Under the pieces are notes generated by a model. That model saw only the letters and a list, made by a program, of their open reading frames with translations. It was not told the origin of the DNA and made no database searches. Position numbers and translations under genes: made by a program. This document shows, in pieces, positions 52,201 to 59,280 of a stretch of 64,000 nt of DNA. The DNA is from Cellulomonas sp. Leaf334. GTDB taxonomy: Bacteria > Actinomycetota > Actinomycetes > Actinomycetales > Cellulomonadaceae. Positions within the stretch are counted from its first letter, which is position 1. Every line of letters begins with the position of its first letter. Location: the NCBI RefSeq assembly GCF_001424195.1, contig NZ_LMOO01000005.1, positions 175,646-239,645 on the forward strand, given 5' to 3'.

Positions 52201-53946
52201 GTCGCCGACGCCCCCGCCGCCGAGACGCCCGTCTGGGACGACTCGGTCGCCGGGGAGACCCCCGCCTGGGAGGCCCCGGCCGCCGAGGCTGCCGCCTGGG
52301 ACGCGCTCGACGCCTCCGAGGCTCCCGCCTGGGACGCCCCGGTCGTCGCCGAGACGCCCACCTGGGAGGCGCCCGCCGCCGCCGCGTCCGCCTGGGACCA
52401 GACGGCCGTCGACGACGAGCCCACCTGGCAGGCGCCTGTCGTCGCCGAGCAGGCACCCGCCGCCCTGGCCTCGCGGTCCGCCGCGCCGGTCCAGGAGGAG
52501 GAGGTCGCCGCTCCCGCTGCCGCCGCTCCGGCCGCGCCCGCTCGGACGTTCACGTCCTACAGCGGCTACGCCGGCTGGGGTGCACCCGCTGCCGACGTGT
52601 CGTACCAGCCGTCGGAGCGCACGCTCGACGAGGCTCGTGCCTGGCACACGGGCGCCATGCCGATCGTCCCCGAGGCAGCTGTCGCACCCGTCGAGCCGAC
52701 CACGGCCAGCGACGAGTCCGCGTGGCCCGCGCCCGCCTGGGAGCCGCCGACATGGCAGTCGCCCGAGTGGTCGGGGCAGCCGGTCGAGGCTGCCGCCGAG
52801 GTCGCACCCGAGCCGGAGCCGGAGCCTGAGCTCGCCGTCGTCGACGGTGTCGCGTTCCGTCGCGTCTACCTCGAGCCCGACACCGAGGACGTCGCCGAGA
52901 CCGAGGTCGCCGCCTACGTCGAGCCCGAGCCTGCGCCCGTCGCGGAGGAGGCGCCCGTCTGGGCCGCTCCCGTGCAGGAGGAGGCGCCCGTGTGGGCCGC
53001 TCCCGTGCAGGAGGCGGCGCCGGCGTGGCCGACGTTCCAGGCCCCGCAGGTCGAGGCACCGACGCAGCTGTTCACGCCCATCGAGGCCGCAGCAGCCGCC
53101 GAGCCGGAGCCCGCACCGCAGGCACCCGTGCACCAGGAGGCCCCGGTCGCCTACGCAGCACCCGAGGCCGCCGCCCCGGCGTGGGCCCCGACCGCTGCCG
53201 CACCGGCCGCCCAGGTCCCGTTCTCCGAGGTCACCCAGACACCGTCGCCTGCCCAGGCCGACGACGCCAAGGGCCGCCGCAAGTGGGGCCTGTTCGGGCG
53301 GAAGAAGGGTGACGACGGCGCTCCGGAGATCTCCGCGCCGGTGCCGGTGCAGGAAGCCCCCGTCAGCCAGAGCCAGGTCGCCCCCGTGCGGACCTCGGCG
53401 TGGACGGCGGACGCATCCGCACCGCAGTCGCCCACCGGTGCCGACTCGTCGCAGTCGTGGATGGCGTCGACCACCTGGTCGGCTCCGGCCGCTCCGGCTC
53501 CCCAGCCGAACGCCCCGGCTCCGCTGGAGCCCGTGTCGGCAGGTTCGTGGGCGCCGCCCGAGTGGGCCGCACGGCCCGGTGGCAACCCCGCGCCGTCCTC
53601 CACGGTCCCGCAGCCCGCGCTGCCGCCGTCGGTGGCGCCCCGGGTCGGCACGCTCGACGACGAGGTGGCGGCGATGCTCGCCCTCCGTTCGGACATCCAG
53701 GAGCAGGCACTCTCCGAGCTCTCCCAGCTGTCGGCCTACCGGCCGGCTGCGACGGGTGGCAACGCGGAGCGCCTCACCCGGCGAGTCCCCACAGCTGTCC
53801 CGGCGACGACCGTCACCGAGGACGAAGGGAAGCCCGTGCAGCGTGATGCGGACCAGCTCCGGTCGCGTCTGTCGAGCTTCCAGTCAGGGACCTCTCGTGG
53901 CCGTCGTGTCACAGAGGACCCGTCCGGCCAGAACGGCGTGAGCTGA
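49261..53946 (+). CDS. Conservon sensor histidine kinase with NIT-type sensor and Trp/Pro/Ala repeats (CvnA-like)
   Basis: A 1561-residue membrane kinase. Membrane segments near residues 11-31 and 303-325 bracket an extracytoplasmic helical domain with the NIT-like QAERLLSLNGGSPEQIAEARAATDAALNAV. HAMP follows (RGIVVPLRRLTKAAADV), then the conservon-type phosphotransfer region with the His in LFRLDHLATRMRR (about residue 446), the N-box ELLENATIFSEP and G-box DQGLGM. The ATPase ends near residue 620. The remaining 940 residues are Ala/Pro/Glu-rich, with about 16 tandem W-[ED]-x-P-type repeats at 881-1070. ATG 49261 follows GGAAGGGA. Start of the four-gene conservon. Confidence 0.9.
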   Translation: MLRRLGIRAKVMAVLAVPMIVLLAAGGFISWNAIQELRYAKAADSVITTLQAYTPVSSSLQAERLLSLNGGSPEQIAEARAATDAALNAVRPITAALDLSQFPKPVVDRFVEVQLAHNTMLPAVRTSVDIKAQRAQLENNYAAIIEGQLDLMEQVANSLENRALAQYVTSYREIGTTADNLVVELIDGIQLLGTRAPAPASVRQYDTQTAATELARARAHAAIDALGVESLVMPTKDPTSNFTRMRAPLQQGNPAGFSQIDPNAYVGEIQQQLASLGALNTAVLDEAHDVAAAAADEAQAQALVTIAIVIAAVVASLFFALLVARGIVVPLRRLTKAAADVREQLPRLVEQVAIPGEGPEITLAPIPVTSRDEVGQLAAAFNSVNSTTVQVAQEQAALRGSIAEMFVNVARRDQVLLNRQLSFIDSLERAEEDPSTLANLFRLDHLATRMRRNAESLLVLAGIDSGRRLRDAMPLSDVVRTASSEIEQYDRVELDLQVDPHMHGFNALGAAHMLAELLENATIFSEPETPVTVTTGVSGQFVVVRILDQGLGMSDVELEAANSKIISTSASDSLGNQRLGLFVVGRIAQRLGADVRLLKAAHGTGTETIVRFPATLFVMTETNLYGNGAPAALAAPRNDPGLPQIEAPVVEEVNLAALTDGQTSLGLPHRRRRDDGSDESVGPIPVTELAQSTGLPSRSKKTFDEDNLVLPEAPDGQISAEISAAGSDWKPATVAPLKGGLPSRSRASTSAWAKPEEPASAAAAAAAPAPAPAARAGLFSGFRGRTESASTDTGENLVVPGLMSEDQERAQLPAQSNAVRAPWMSSGAHAAPVEPMVVPQLADDDDSWEAQEAENREAQNVATAAAAVAADEAAQAEAAQAPEEAPAWEPTPAWDTAQLESPAAEAPAWEAPAVAEAPAWDAPAAEAEAPTWDAPAPEAVVAEVPVWEAPVAEVPAWEAPAAETAAWDAPDAETPGWGAPVADAPAAETPVWDDSVAGETPAWEAPAAEAAAWDALDASEAPAWDAPVVAETPTWEAPAAAASAWDQTAVDDEPTWQAPVVAEQAPAALASRSAAPVQEEEVAAPAAAAPAAPARTFTSYSGYAGWGAPAADVSYQPSERTLDEARAWHTGAMPIVPEAAVAPVEPTTASDESAWPAPAWEPPTWQSPEWSGQPVEAAAEVAPEPEPEPELAVVDGVAFRRVYLEPDTEDVAETEVAAYVEPEPAPVAEEAPVWAAPVQEEAPVWAAPVQEAAPAWPTFQAPQVEAPTQLFTPIEAAAAAEPEPAPQAPVHQEAPVAYAAPEAAAPAWAPTAAAPAAQVPFSEVTQTPSPAQADDAKGRRKWGLFGRKKGDDGAPEISAPVPVQEAPVSQSQVAPVRTSAWTADASAPQSPTGADSSQSWMASTTWSAPAAPAPQPNAPAPLEPVSAGSWAPPEWAARPGGNPAPSSTVPQPALPPSVAPRVGTLDDEVAAMLALRSDIQEQALSELSQLSAYRPAATGGNAERLTRRVPTAVPATTVTEDEGKPVQRDADQLRSRLSSFQSGTSRGRRVTEDPSGQNGVS

Positions 53947-54031
53947 TGACTGCCCCAGACCCCACAACCGTCGTCACCACCATGGTGGCGTCTGACCCCG
54001 CAGTCATCGACTGCACCAGCAAGGAGGAAGT

Positions 54032-54481
54032 GTGACCGCGCTCAGCACCGAGGCAGCCAACTTCGGCTGGCTCCTGGACAACTTCGTCCGGACCGTGCCC
54101 GGCACTCGCCACACACTCGTGGTGTCTGCGGACGGTCTTCTCATGGCGATGTCCGAGCAGCTCGACCGCACCAGCGGCGACCAGCTCGCGGCCATCGTCT
54201 CCGGGATGTCTAGCTTGACCCGTGGCGCCGCGCGCCAGCTCCGTGCGGGGGAGGTGCGTCAGGCGATCATCGAGATGGACAACTTGTTCCTCTTCCTCAT
54301 GAGCGTCTCGAACGGCTCCGTCCTCGCCGTGGTCGCGGAATCCAGCTGCGACGTGGGCCTCATCGGCTACGAGATGGCGATGCTCGTCTCTCGTACCGAA
54401 GCGACCCTCACCCCGCAGCTCATCTCCGAGATGCGCGGTCAGCTCCCTGTCGACGGCGCGACCCGCGCCCCGGTGGCCTGA
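54032..54481 (+). CDS. Roadblock/LC7-domain protein (CvnB-like)
   Basis: A 149-residue roadblock/LC7 protein. NFGWLLDNFVRTVPGTRHTLVVSADGLLMAMSEQLDR (about 10-46) opens the alpha/beta fold and the core ends near residue 130. In conservons CvnB acts with the GTPase CvnD, probably as its modulator or as a GAP-like partner. GTG 54032 has an ideal AAGGAGG ribosome site. It follows the kinase by 85 bases and the next gene starts 20 bases downstream. Confidence 0.93.
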   Translation: MTALSTEAANFGWLLDNFVRTVPGTRHTLVVSADGLLMAMSEQLDRTSGDQLAAIVSGMSSLTRGAARQLRAGEVRQAIIEMDNLFLFLMSVSNGSVLAVVAESSCDVGLIGYEMAMLVSRTEATLTPQLISEMRGQLPVDGATRAPVA

Positions 54482-54501
54482 GGCCACGGGGAGACTGACC
54501 G

Positions 54502-54879
54502 ATGAGCGAGCACATCGAGTACGAGGCCAGAACGGTCCGGCCCTATGCCGTGACCGGTGGCCGCGTGCGCTCGGCGCGCTCCGACCTGCCGCTCGAAGCG
54601 CTGGTCGAGGCAATGCCGGGAGCCGTGACGAGCCAGGGTCTGCCGCCTGAGAAGCGGGCGATCCTTCAGCACGCCGCATCGAACTACATCTCGGTCGCCG
54701 AGCTTTCCGCTCTGCTCCACCTGCCGCTCGGTGTGATCCGGATCCTCGTGTCCGACCTCGCCGACCAGCAGTTCGTGCGCGTGCACACCTCACAGCCGGT
54801 CGAGGTCAACACCGGTGAATCGCCTGCCCTGTCCCTCAGCGTGCTGGAGAGTGTTCTCAATGGCATTTCCGCCCTCTGA
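54502..54879 (+). CDS. DUF742 protein (CvnC-like)
   Basis: A 125-residue DUF742 protein. TVRPYAVTGGRVRSARSDLPLEALVEA (about 11-37) and the winged-helix-like YISVAELSALLHLPLGVIRILVSDLADQQFVRVH (about 62-95) are the family marks. CvnC proteins are conservon subunits with a possible HTH; DNA binding is not shown. The 3' end overlaps the GTPase gene by 20 bases, so expression is coupled. Confidence 0.93.
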   Translation: MSEHIEYEARTVRPYAVTGGRVRSARSDLPLEALVEAMPGAVTSQGLPPEKRAILQHAASNYISVAELSALLHLPLGVIRILVSDLADQQFVRVHTSQPVEVNTGESPALSLSVLESVLNGISAL

Positions 54880-55471
54880 CGCCGCTGTGGCCGCTCCGGC
54901 GGGCACGGCAGGAAGCGTCGCACCCACAGTCGTCAAGATCGTCGTCGCCGGCGGTTTCGCCGTCGGCAAGACGACCTTCATCGGCTCCATCTCGGACATC
55001 GAGCCCCTCAACACCGAGGCCGCGATGACCGAGCACTCGGTCGGCGTCGACGACGCCGGCGGTGTCTCCGACCGCAAGACGACCACCACGGTCGCGATGG
55101 ACTTCGGTCGCATCGCGCTCCCCGGGTCGCTCTGGCTCTACCTGTTCGGTACCCCTGGCCAGGACCGGTTCCTGTTCATGTGGGACGACCTGGTCCGCGG
55201 TGCCATCGGCGCCGTCGTCCTGGTCGACACCGACCGGCTCGACCAGTGCTTCCCGGCCGTGGACTACTTCGAGAGCCGCGGCATCCCGTTCGTCGTGGGT
55301 GTCAACTGCTTCGACGGCGTCGCCAAGCACCAGCTCGACGACGTCCGTGAGGCGCTCGCGATCCCGGCGCACGTGCCGGTCCTGTACACGGACGCGCGTT
55401 CGCGTGCGGCCACGAAGCAGGCTCTGATCTCCCTCGTGCAGCTCGCGATGGAGCGTCTGCGCAGCCGGTGA
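54860..55471 (+). CDS. Small Ras-like GTPase (CvnD-like)
   Basis: A 203-residue GTPase. The P-loop is AGGFAVGKTT (about residues 30-39), switch II lies at YLFGTPGQDRF (about 94-104), and GVNCFDGV (about 152-159) stands where the usual NKxD motif would be. The N-terminal 20 residues are disordered. In Streptomyces CvnD-type proteins work as signal switches downstream of CvnA. ATG 54860 lies inside the DUF742 gene. A strong GC hairpin follows the stop. Confidence 0.94.
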   Translation: MAFPPSDAAVAAPAGTAGSVAPTVVKIVVAGGFAVGKTTFIGSISDIEPLNTEAAMTEHSVGVDDAGGVSDRKTTTTVAMDFGRIALPGSLWLYLFGTPGQDRFLFMWDDLVRGAIGAVVLVDTDRLDQCFPAVDYFESRGIPFVVGVNCFDGVAKHQLDDVREALAIPAHVPVLYTDARSRAATKQALISLVQLAMERLRSR

Positions 55472-55493
55472 CCCGAGAGGTCTCACCGCGACC

Positions 55494-55523
55494 ACGGCCG
55501 GTCCCCGCAGGGGGGCCGGCCGT
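55494..55523 (+). terminator. Hairpin terminator of the conservon
   Basis: ACGGCCGG (55494-55501) pairs exactly with CCGGCCGT (55516-55523), extended inside by CCCC/GGGG. It begins 22 bases after the GTPase stop. There is no T-tract. Confidence 0.65.
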
Positions 55524-55560
55524 CGTCGTGCGTCCCAGGTCCGTACGCGATCATGGGGTG

Positions 55561-56094
55561 GTGTCCGTCCCGTCCCCCGGCCCGAGGCCGCGTCCGCCCG
55601 GTGGCGGCGGCGTGCTGCCGCACCCGCGGCCCGCGGGCGACGACGTGGTGCAGCCGGCTGACGCGTCCCGTCGGGTGGCGCGCGTCTACGCGGACGGTTC
55701 GGCGCTGTCGCGGTACCTCGTCGGTGCGCCGTGCCGTGAGCAGTGGCTCGCCTGGACGGCCGAGCACGAGTCGCAGCTGGTGACGACGCCGCTCGGCCTG
55801 ACCGAGCTGCGGCGCGTCGCGCAGCCGCGCGGGGTCGACGCGTCGGGGGTCGCGCACGAGGTCGAGGAACGCCTCGAGGTCATCCGGTTCTCCGACCAGA
55901 CCCTGAGGGCGGCGACGAAGGTGTCCGGGGTCCTCCCGCCGTTCGTCGCGCTGCACATCGGGGCGGCTCTGGCGCACCCGGACGTGTCGAGCGTCGCGAC
56001 GTACGACGTGCAGCTGGCCCAGGTGTCCGCCCTGCACGGCCTCGCCGTCGTGTCGCCCGGGTGGCCGTCGGCCTGGTGGGAGCGCGAAGGCTAG
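55561..56094 (+). CDS. PIN-domain protein (VapC-like)
   Basis: A protein of about 177 residues. After a Pro/Arg/Gly-rich N-terminus (about 40 residues), a PIN-like ribonuclease domain is visible: VYADGSALSRYLVG, then PLGLTELRRVAQ, and LPPFVALHIGAALAHPDV...SVATYDVQLAQVSALHGLAVVSPG. The acidic positions D in YAD, E in TELRR and D in ATYD would be the metal ligands; the usual Asp before L-H (D-A-L-H) is a Val here (FVALH), so activity is uncertain. No VapB antitoxin is adjacent. The start is uncertain; GTG 55561 has a GATCAT box 6 bases upstream. Confidence 0.65.
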   Translation: MSVPSPGPRPRPPGGGGVLPHPRPAGDDVVQPADASRRVARVYADGSALSRYLVGAPCREQWLAWTAEHESQLVTTPLGLTELRRVAQPRGVDASGVAHEVEERLEVIRFSDQTLRAATKVSGVLPPFVALHIGAALAHPDVSSVATYDVQLAQVSALHGLAVVSPGWPSAWWEREG

Positions 56095-56115
56095 GCACGG
56101 CACGCTCCGCGAGCC

Positions 56116-56121
56116 TAGGTT
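56116..56121 (+). promoter_or_regulatory. -10 box (TAGGTT) of a probable leaderless promoter
   Basis: TAGGTT ends 6 bases before ATG 56128. A GGAGG touches the ATG but is too close to act as a ribosome site. Confidence 0.45.
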
Positions 56122-56127
56122 CGGAGG

Positions 56128-57618
56128 ATGGTGGACGACGACGGTGCACAGGTCACGACGGTGCTCGATCCCGGAGCAGTCGGTCCTGCCCCGCCGCTGA
56201 CGCCGACCCGGCGACGCGCCCCGGCGCAGGTCCACCTCCTGAGCCGCGACGAGCGCGAGTCGCGGGGGGCGGCCGCCCGGGTGCTGCTCCCGCGCGAGAA
56301 CCTGGCGGACGTCGGGACGGCGACCAAGCGGCCCGACCCCGTCGACCTGCTGGTGTCCCAGGGCCGGTCCCGCGTGCCGGAGCTGCTCCCGCTGCGGTAC
56401 GGGCGGATGTCGGCCTCGGCATTCGCGTTCTACCGTGGTGCGGCCCTCCTCATGGCGTCCGACCTGGCGGCGACCCCGGACTCCGGGCTGGACGTGCAGC
56501 TGTGCGGTGACGCGCACATGTCGAACTTCGGGCTCTACGGCACGCCCGAGCGCCGCTTGCTCTTCGACCTGAACGACTTCGACGAGACCCTGCCGGGACC
56601 GTTCGAGTGGGACGTGAAGCGGCTCCTGGCGAGCGTCGAGATCGCCGCGCGCGGCATCGGTGCGGGGGACAAGGAGCGTCGGAAGATCGCGATGGACGTC
56701 GCGAAGGCGTACCGGACGGCGATCAGGGAGTTCGCGGCGCGGCCGAACATCGACGTCTGGTACGCCCGGCTCGACGTCGACGACTTCCTGCGCGAGCACG
56801 GCGGGTCGTTGGGCAAGGCGCAGTCGAAGACGACCGCGTCGACGGTGAAGAAGGCGCGCAGCCGGGACCACCTGCGGTCGGTCGAGAAGATGACGGCCCT
56901 GGTGGACGGGCGTCGGCGGTTCGTGTCCGACCCGCCGCTGGTCACGGCCCTGGACGACCTGCTGGGGGACGAGGCGCCCGCCTTCCGCGCCGCTCTGGGG
57001 GAGCTGGTGAGCGCGTACCAGGCATCCCTCCAGCCGGACCGTCGGCACCTCGTGGGTCAGTACCGGCTGGTCGACATGGCCCGCAAGGTCGTGGGCGTCG
57101 GCAGCGTCGGCACGCGCGCGTGGATCCTGCTGCTGGAGGGTGCCGACGACGGCGACCACCTGATCCTGCAGGCGAAGGAGGCCCAGTCCTCGGTGCTCGA
57201 GCAGTTCCTCGGGGCGAGCGAGTACACGCAGTCGGGGCAGCGGGTCGTCGAGGGTCAGCGGCTGATGCAGGCCGCGAGCGACGCGATGCTCGGGTGGCAG
57301 CGGACGCGTGGGATCGATGGGGTCGAGCGCGACTTCTACGTCCGCCAGCTGCGCGACTGGAAGGGCTCGGCCGTCATCGAGGACATGCGTCCCGAGGGTT
57401 TCAGCCGGTACGGGGGCCTCTGCGCGTGGACCCTGGCCCGCGCGCACGCCCGATCGGGGGACCGGGTGGCCATCGCGTCCTACCTCGGCGGGTCGAAGAC
57501 GGCCGACGAGGCGTTCGCGGCCTTCGCTGCGACGTACGCCGACCGGAACGAGTCGGACCACGCCGCGCTCGTGGCGGCCATCGGGTCAGGTCGGCTCGCA
57601 GCGGTGCACGGGGTCTGA
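56128..57618 (+). CDS. DUF2252 family protein (APH-fold)
   Basis: A 496-residue DUF2252 protein. RYGRMSASAFAFYRGAALLMASDLA (about 90-114), LCGDAHMSNFGLYGTPERRLLFDLNDFDETLPGPFEWDVKRLLASVE (about 129-175) and the C-terminal YVRQLRDWKGSA are typical. GDAHMSNFG recalls the H-x-D loop of aminoglycoside phosphotransferases, and the fold is thought to be kinase-like. The role is unknown. ATG 56128 follows a TAGGTT box by 6 bases. Confidence 0.87.
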   Translation: MVDDDGAQVTTVLDPGAVGPAPPLTPTRRRAPAQVHLLSRDERESRGAAARVLLPRENLADVGTATKRPDPVDLLVSQGRSRVPELLPLRYGRMSASAFAFYRGAALLMASDLAATPDSGLDVQLCGDAHMSNFGLYGTPERRLLFDLNDFDETLPGPFEWDVKRLLASVEIAARGIGAGDKERRKIAMDVAKAYRTAIREFAARPNIDVWYARLDVDDFLREHGGSLGKAQSKTTASTVKKARSRDHLRSVEKMTALVDGRRRFVSDPPLVTALDDLLGDEAPAFRAALGELVSAYQASLQPDRRHLVGQYRLVDMARKVVGVGSVGTRAWILLLEGADDGDHLILQAKEAQSSVLEQFLGASEYTQSGQRVVEGQRLMQAASDAMLGWQRTRGIDGVERDFYVRQLRDWKGSAVIEDMRPEGFSRYGGLCAWTLARAHARSGDRVAIASYLGGSKTADEAFAAFAATYADRNESDHAALVAAIGSGRLAAVHGV

Positions 57619-57625
57619 CGCGCGC

Positions 57626-58342
57626 TCAGCCTCGTCGCAGCGCCGCGACGGCCGCGGACACGAGCGCAGGGTCCGTCGTCGTGTAGCCGGACGCGCCGCC
57701 ACCGGGGCCACCGGACTCGTCGACGTGCCGGCTGGCCGACAGGTGCACGGCGTCGACCCCGGCCGCCACGAGTGCTCCCACGTCGACGGGACGGACCCCG
57801 CCGCCGGCCATGACCTGCAGGCGCCCCGTGGCGTGCGCGACGGTGGACCGCAGCCGGTCGAGGCCGTCGATGCTGCGGGGCGCGCCGCCGGAGGTGAGGA
57901 CGCGGACGACGCCCAGCGCGACGAGGTCGTCGAGGGCGGGTTCGAGGCGGGGGACGGTGTCGAGCGCCCGGTGGAAGGTGACCTCGCGCCCGTCGGCGGC
58001 GTCGACCAGCCGGGCGACGACGGCACGGTCGACGGCTGCCCTCGGGGTGAGTGCGCCGACCACGACGCCGGCGGCACCCGCGCGCACGGCAGCGCGGACG
58101 TCCCTGACCTGCACGTCGACCTCGTCGGCGGTGTAGACGAACGACCCGGCACGGGGCCGGACGAGGACGTGCACCCCGACGTGCGACGGCAGTGCGCCGA
58201 CGACGGCGTCGAGCAGCCCGATGCTCGGCGTCAGACCTCCGGTGGCGGCGAGCGCGGCGCACAGCTCGAGCCGGTCGGCGCCCAGCTCGGCGGCCAGGAC
58301 TGCGCCGGCGACGTCCTGGACGGCGATCTCGAGGAGGGTCAT
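57626..58342 (-). CDS. cutC: CutC-family TIM-barrel protein
   Basis: A 238-residue CutC protein. LLEIAVQDVAGAVLAAELGADRLELCAALAATGGLTPSIGLL (about 3-44) and FHRALDTVPRLEPALDDLVALGVVRVLTSGG (about 122-152) are diagnostic, as is RLQVMAGGGVRPVDV. It was named for copper homeostasis, but in E. coli those effects were traced to the MicL sRNA within the gene, so its function is open. Here it is the last gene of a PTS operon and overlaps the EIIA gene by ATGA, which points to a role in sugar metabolism. Confidence 0.9.
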   Translation of the reverse strand: MTLLEIAVQDVAGAVLAAELGADRLELCAALAATGGLTPSIGLLDAVVGALPSHVGVHVLVRPRAGSFVYTADEVDVQVRDVRAAVRAGAAGVVVGALTPRAAVDRAVVARLVDAADGREVTFHRALDTVPRLEPALDDLVALGVVRVLTSGGAPRSIDGLDRLRSTVAHATGRLQVMAGGGVRPVDVGALVAAGVDAVHLSASRHVDESGGPGGGASGYTTTDPALVSAAVAALRRG

Positions 58343-58794
58343 GCCCAGGACAGCAACGGCTCGCCGGCGGCGACGGTGTCGCCCGGACGCGCGAGCCGGG
58401 TGAGGGCGTCGGCGCCCGCGTCGAGGCCCACCACGGGGCAGACCGGGGAACGACCGCCCAGCGAGGACGGGTCCCAGCTCACGACGACCTGCCCCGCGCT
58501 GACGACCGCACCTTCGGCGGCGTGCAGCGTGAATCCGGTGCCGCCGAGCTCGACGGTGTCGATGCCGAGGTGGACGAGGACCGCGCGACCGTCGTCGTGC
58601 TGGACGACGAAGGCGTGGGGGTGGAGCTTGACGATGGTGCCGGCGATGGGGGAGATGACCTCCGAGCCGGCGGCGAGCGGCGGGTCGAGCGCGAGGCCGG
58701 GGCCGACGAGCTCGGCGGAGAACACCGGGTCGGCGACCTCGGACAGGCCCAGGACCTGGCCGCTCACGGGGGACAGGACGGTCAGGGTCGGCAT
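58339..58794 (-). CDS. PTS glucose/GlcNAc-type EIIA protein
   Basis: A 151-residue stand-alone EIIA of the Glc family. The phospho-acceptor His is in VLVHLGIDTVEL (H75), with its partner in KLHPHAFVV (H60). It accepts phosphate from HPr and passes it to EIIB. ATG 58794 overlaps the stop of the upstream EIIB gene by one base, and the gene overlaps cutC downstream by 4 bases. The chain of overlaps indicates one tightly coupled operon. Confidence 0.93.
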   Translation of the reverse strand: MPTLTVLSPVSGQVLGLSEVADPVFSAELVGPGLALDPPLAAGSEVISPIAGTIVKLHPHAFVVQHDDGRAVLVHLGIDTVELGGTGFTLHAAEGAVVSAGQVVVSWDPSSLGGRSPVCPVVGLDAGADALTRLARPGDTVAAGEPLLSWA

Positions 58795-59024
58795 CAGCGC
58801 AGGTCCTCGATGTCGGAGGCGAGCGTGTCGGCCTCGGGGCCGACGATCACCTGGACGGCCACGCCGGACCGCACGACCGCGATGGCACCGGCGGCCTTCA
58901 GCCCGGGCTCGTCGACGAGCGACGGGTTCTCCACCTCGACGCGCAGGCGCGTGATGCACGGCTCGAGGTCGAGGACGTTGGCGTCCCCGCCCAGCGCGGC
59001 GAGGATCTGCTCGGCCTTCGTCAT
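58794..59024 (-). CDS. PTS EIIB protein, copy 1 (glucose/GlcNAc type)
   Basis: A 76-residue single-domain EIIB. The phosphocysteine is C23 in DLEPCITRLRVEV, with the usual AAGAIAVVRSGVAVQVIVGPEA body. It phosphorylates the sugar during transport by the EIIC. It lies 10 bases after a second EIIB gene of the same family, from which it differs in about half its residues. Confidence 0.92.
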   Translation of the reverse strand: MTKAEQILAALGGDANVLDLEPCITRLRVEVENPSLVDEPGLKAAGAIAVVRSGVAVQVIVGPEADTLASDIEDLR

Positions 59025-59034
59025 GTCCTGCTCC

Positions 59035-59280
59035 TCACATCAGCTCGTCGAGATCGGTGGCGATGAGGTCGACGTGCGGCCCCACCACCACCTGGACCAC
59101 GCGTCCGGAGATCATCACTCCGAACGCCCCGGCTGCTCGCAGCCCGGCGGCGTCGACCCTGCTCGCGTCGCGTACGAGCGACCGCAGCCGCGTGGTGCAC
59201 GGCTCGATCTCGTCGATGTTGTCGACACCTCCGAGGGCGGCCAGGATCGCGGCCGCCTGGTCTCTGCTCTGCGGCCTCAT
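59035..59280 (-). CDS. PTS EIIB protein, copy 2
   Basis: An 81-residue single-domain EIIB paralogue. The active Cys is C28 in EIEPCTTRLRSLV, followed by AAGAFGVMISGRVVQVVVGPHVD. ATG 59280 follows AGGAGG and overlaps the stop of the GntR gene (ATGA), so the regulator and PTS genes are co-transcribed. Two complete EIIBs with one EIIC is unusual; the extra copy may serve a second sugar or another EIIC elsewhere. Confidence 0.92.
   Translation of the reverse strand: MRPQSRDQAAAILAALGGVDNIDEIEPCTTRLRSLVRDASRVDAAGLRAAGAFGVMISGRVVQVVVGPHVDLIATDLDELM

Noticed and set aside
49183..53133. Minus-strand open frame of 1316 codons opposite the conservon kinase
   Set aside because: Arg/Gly/Leu-rich shadow of the biased codons of the kinase. 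It has no domain, signal or ribosome site, and the plus-strand frame has clear family motifs.
55468..55560. GTG 55468 as the start of the PIN gene
   Set aside because: It would overlap the GTPase stop and place a strong terminator hairpin inside the coding region, adding a Pro/Arg-rich leader with no family match.
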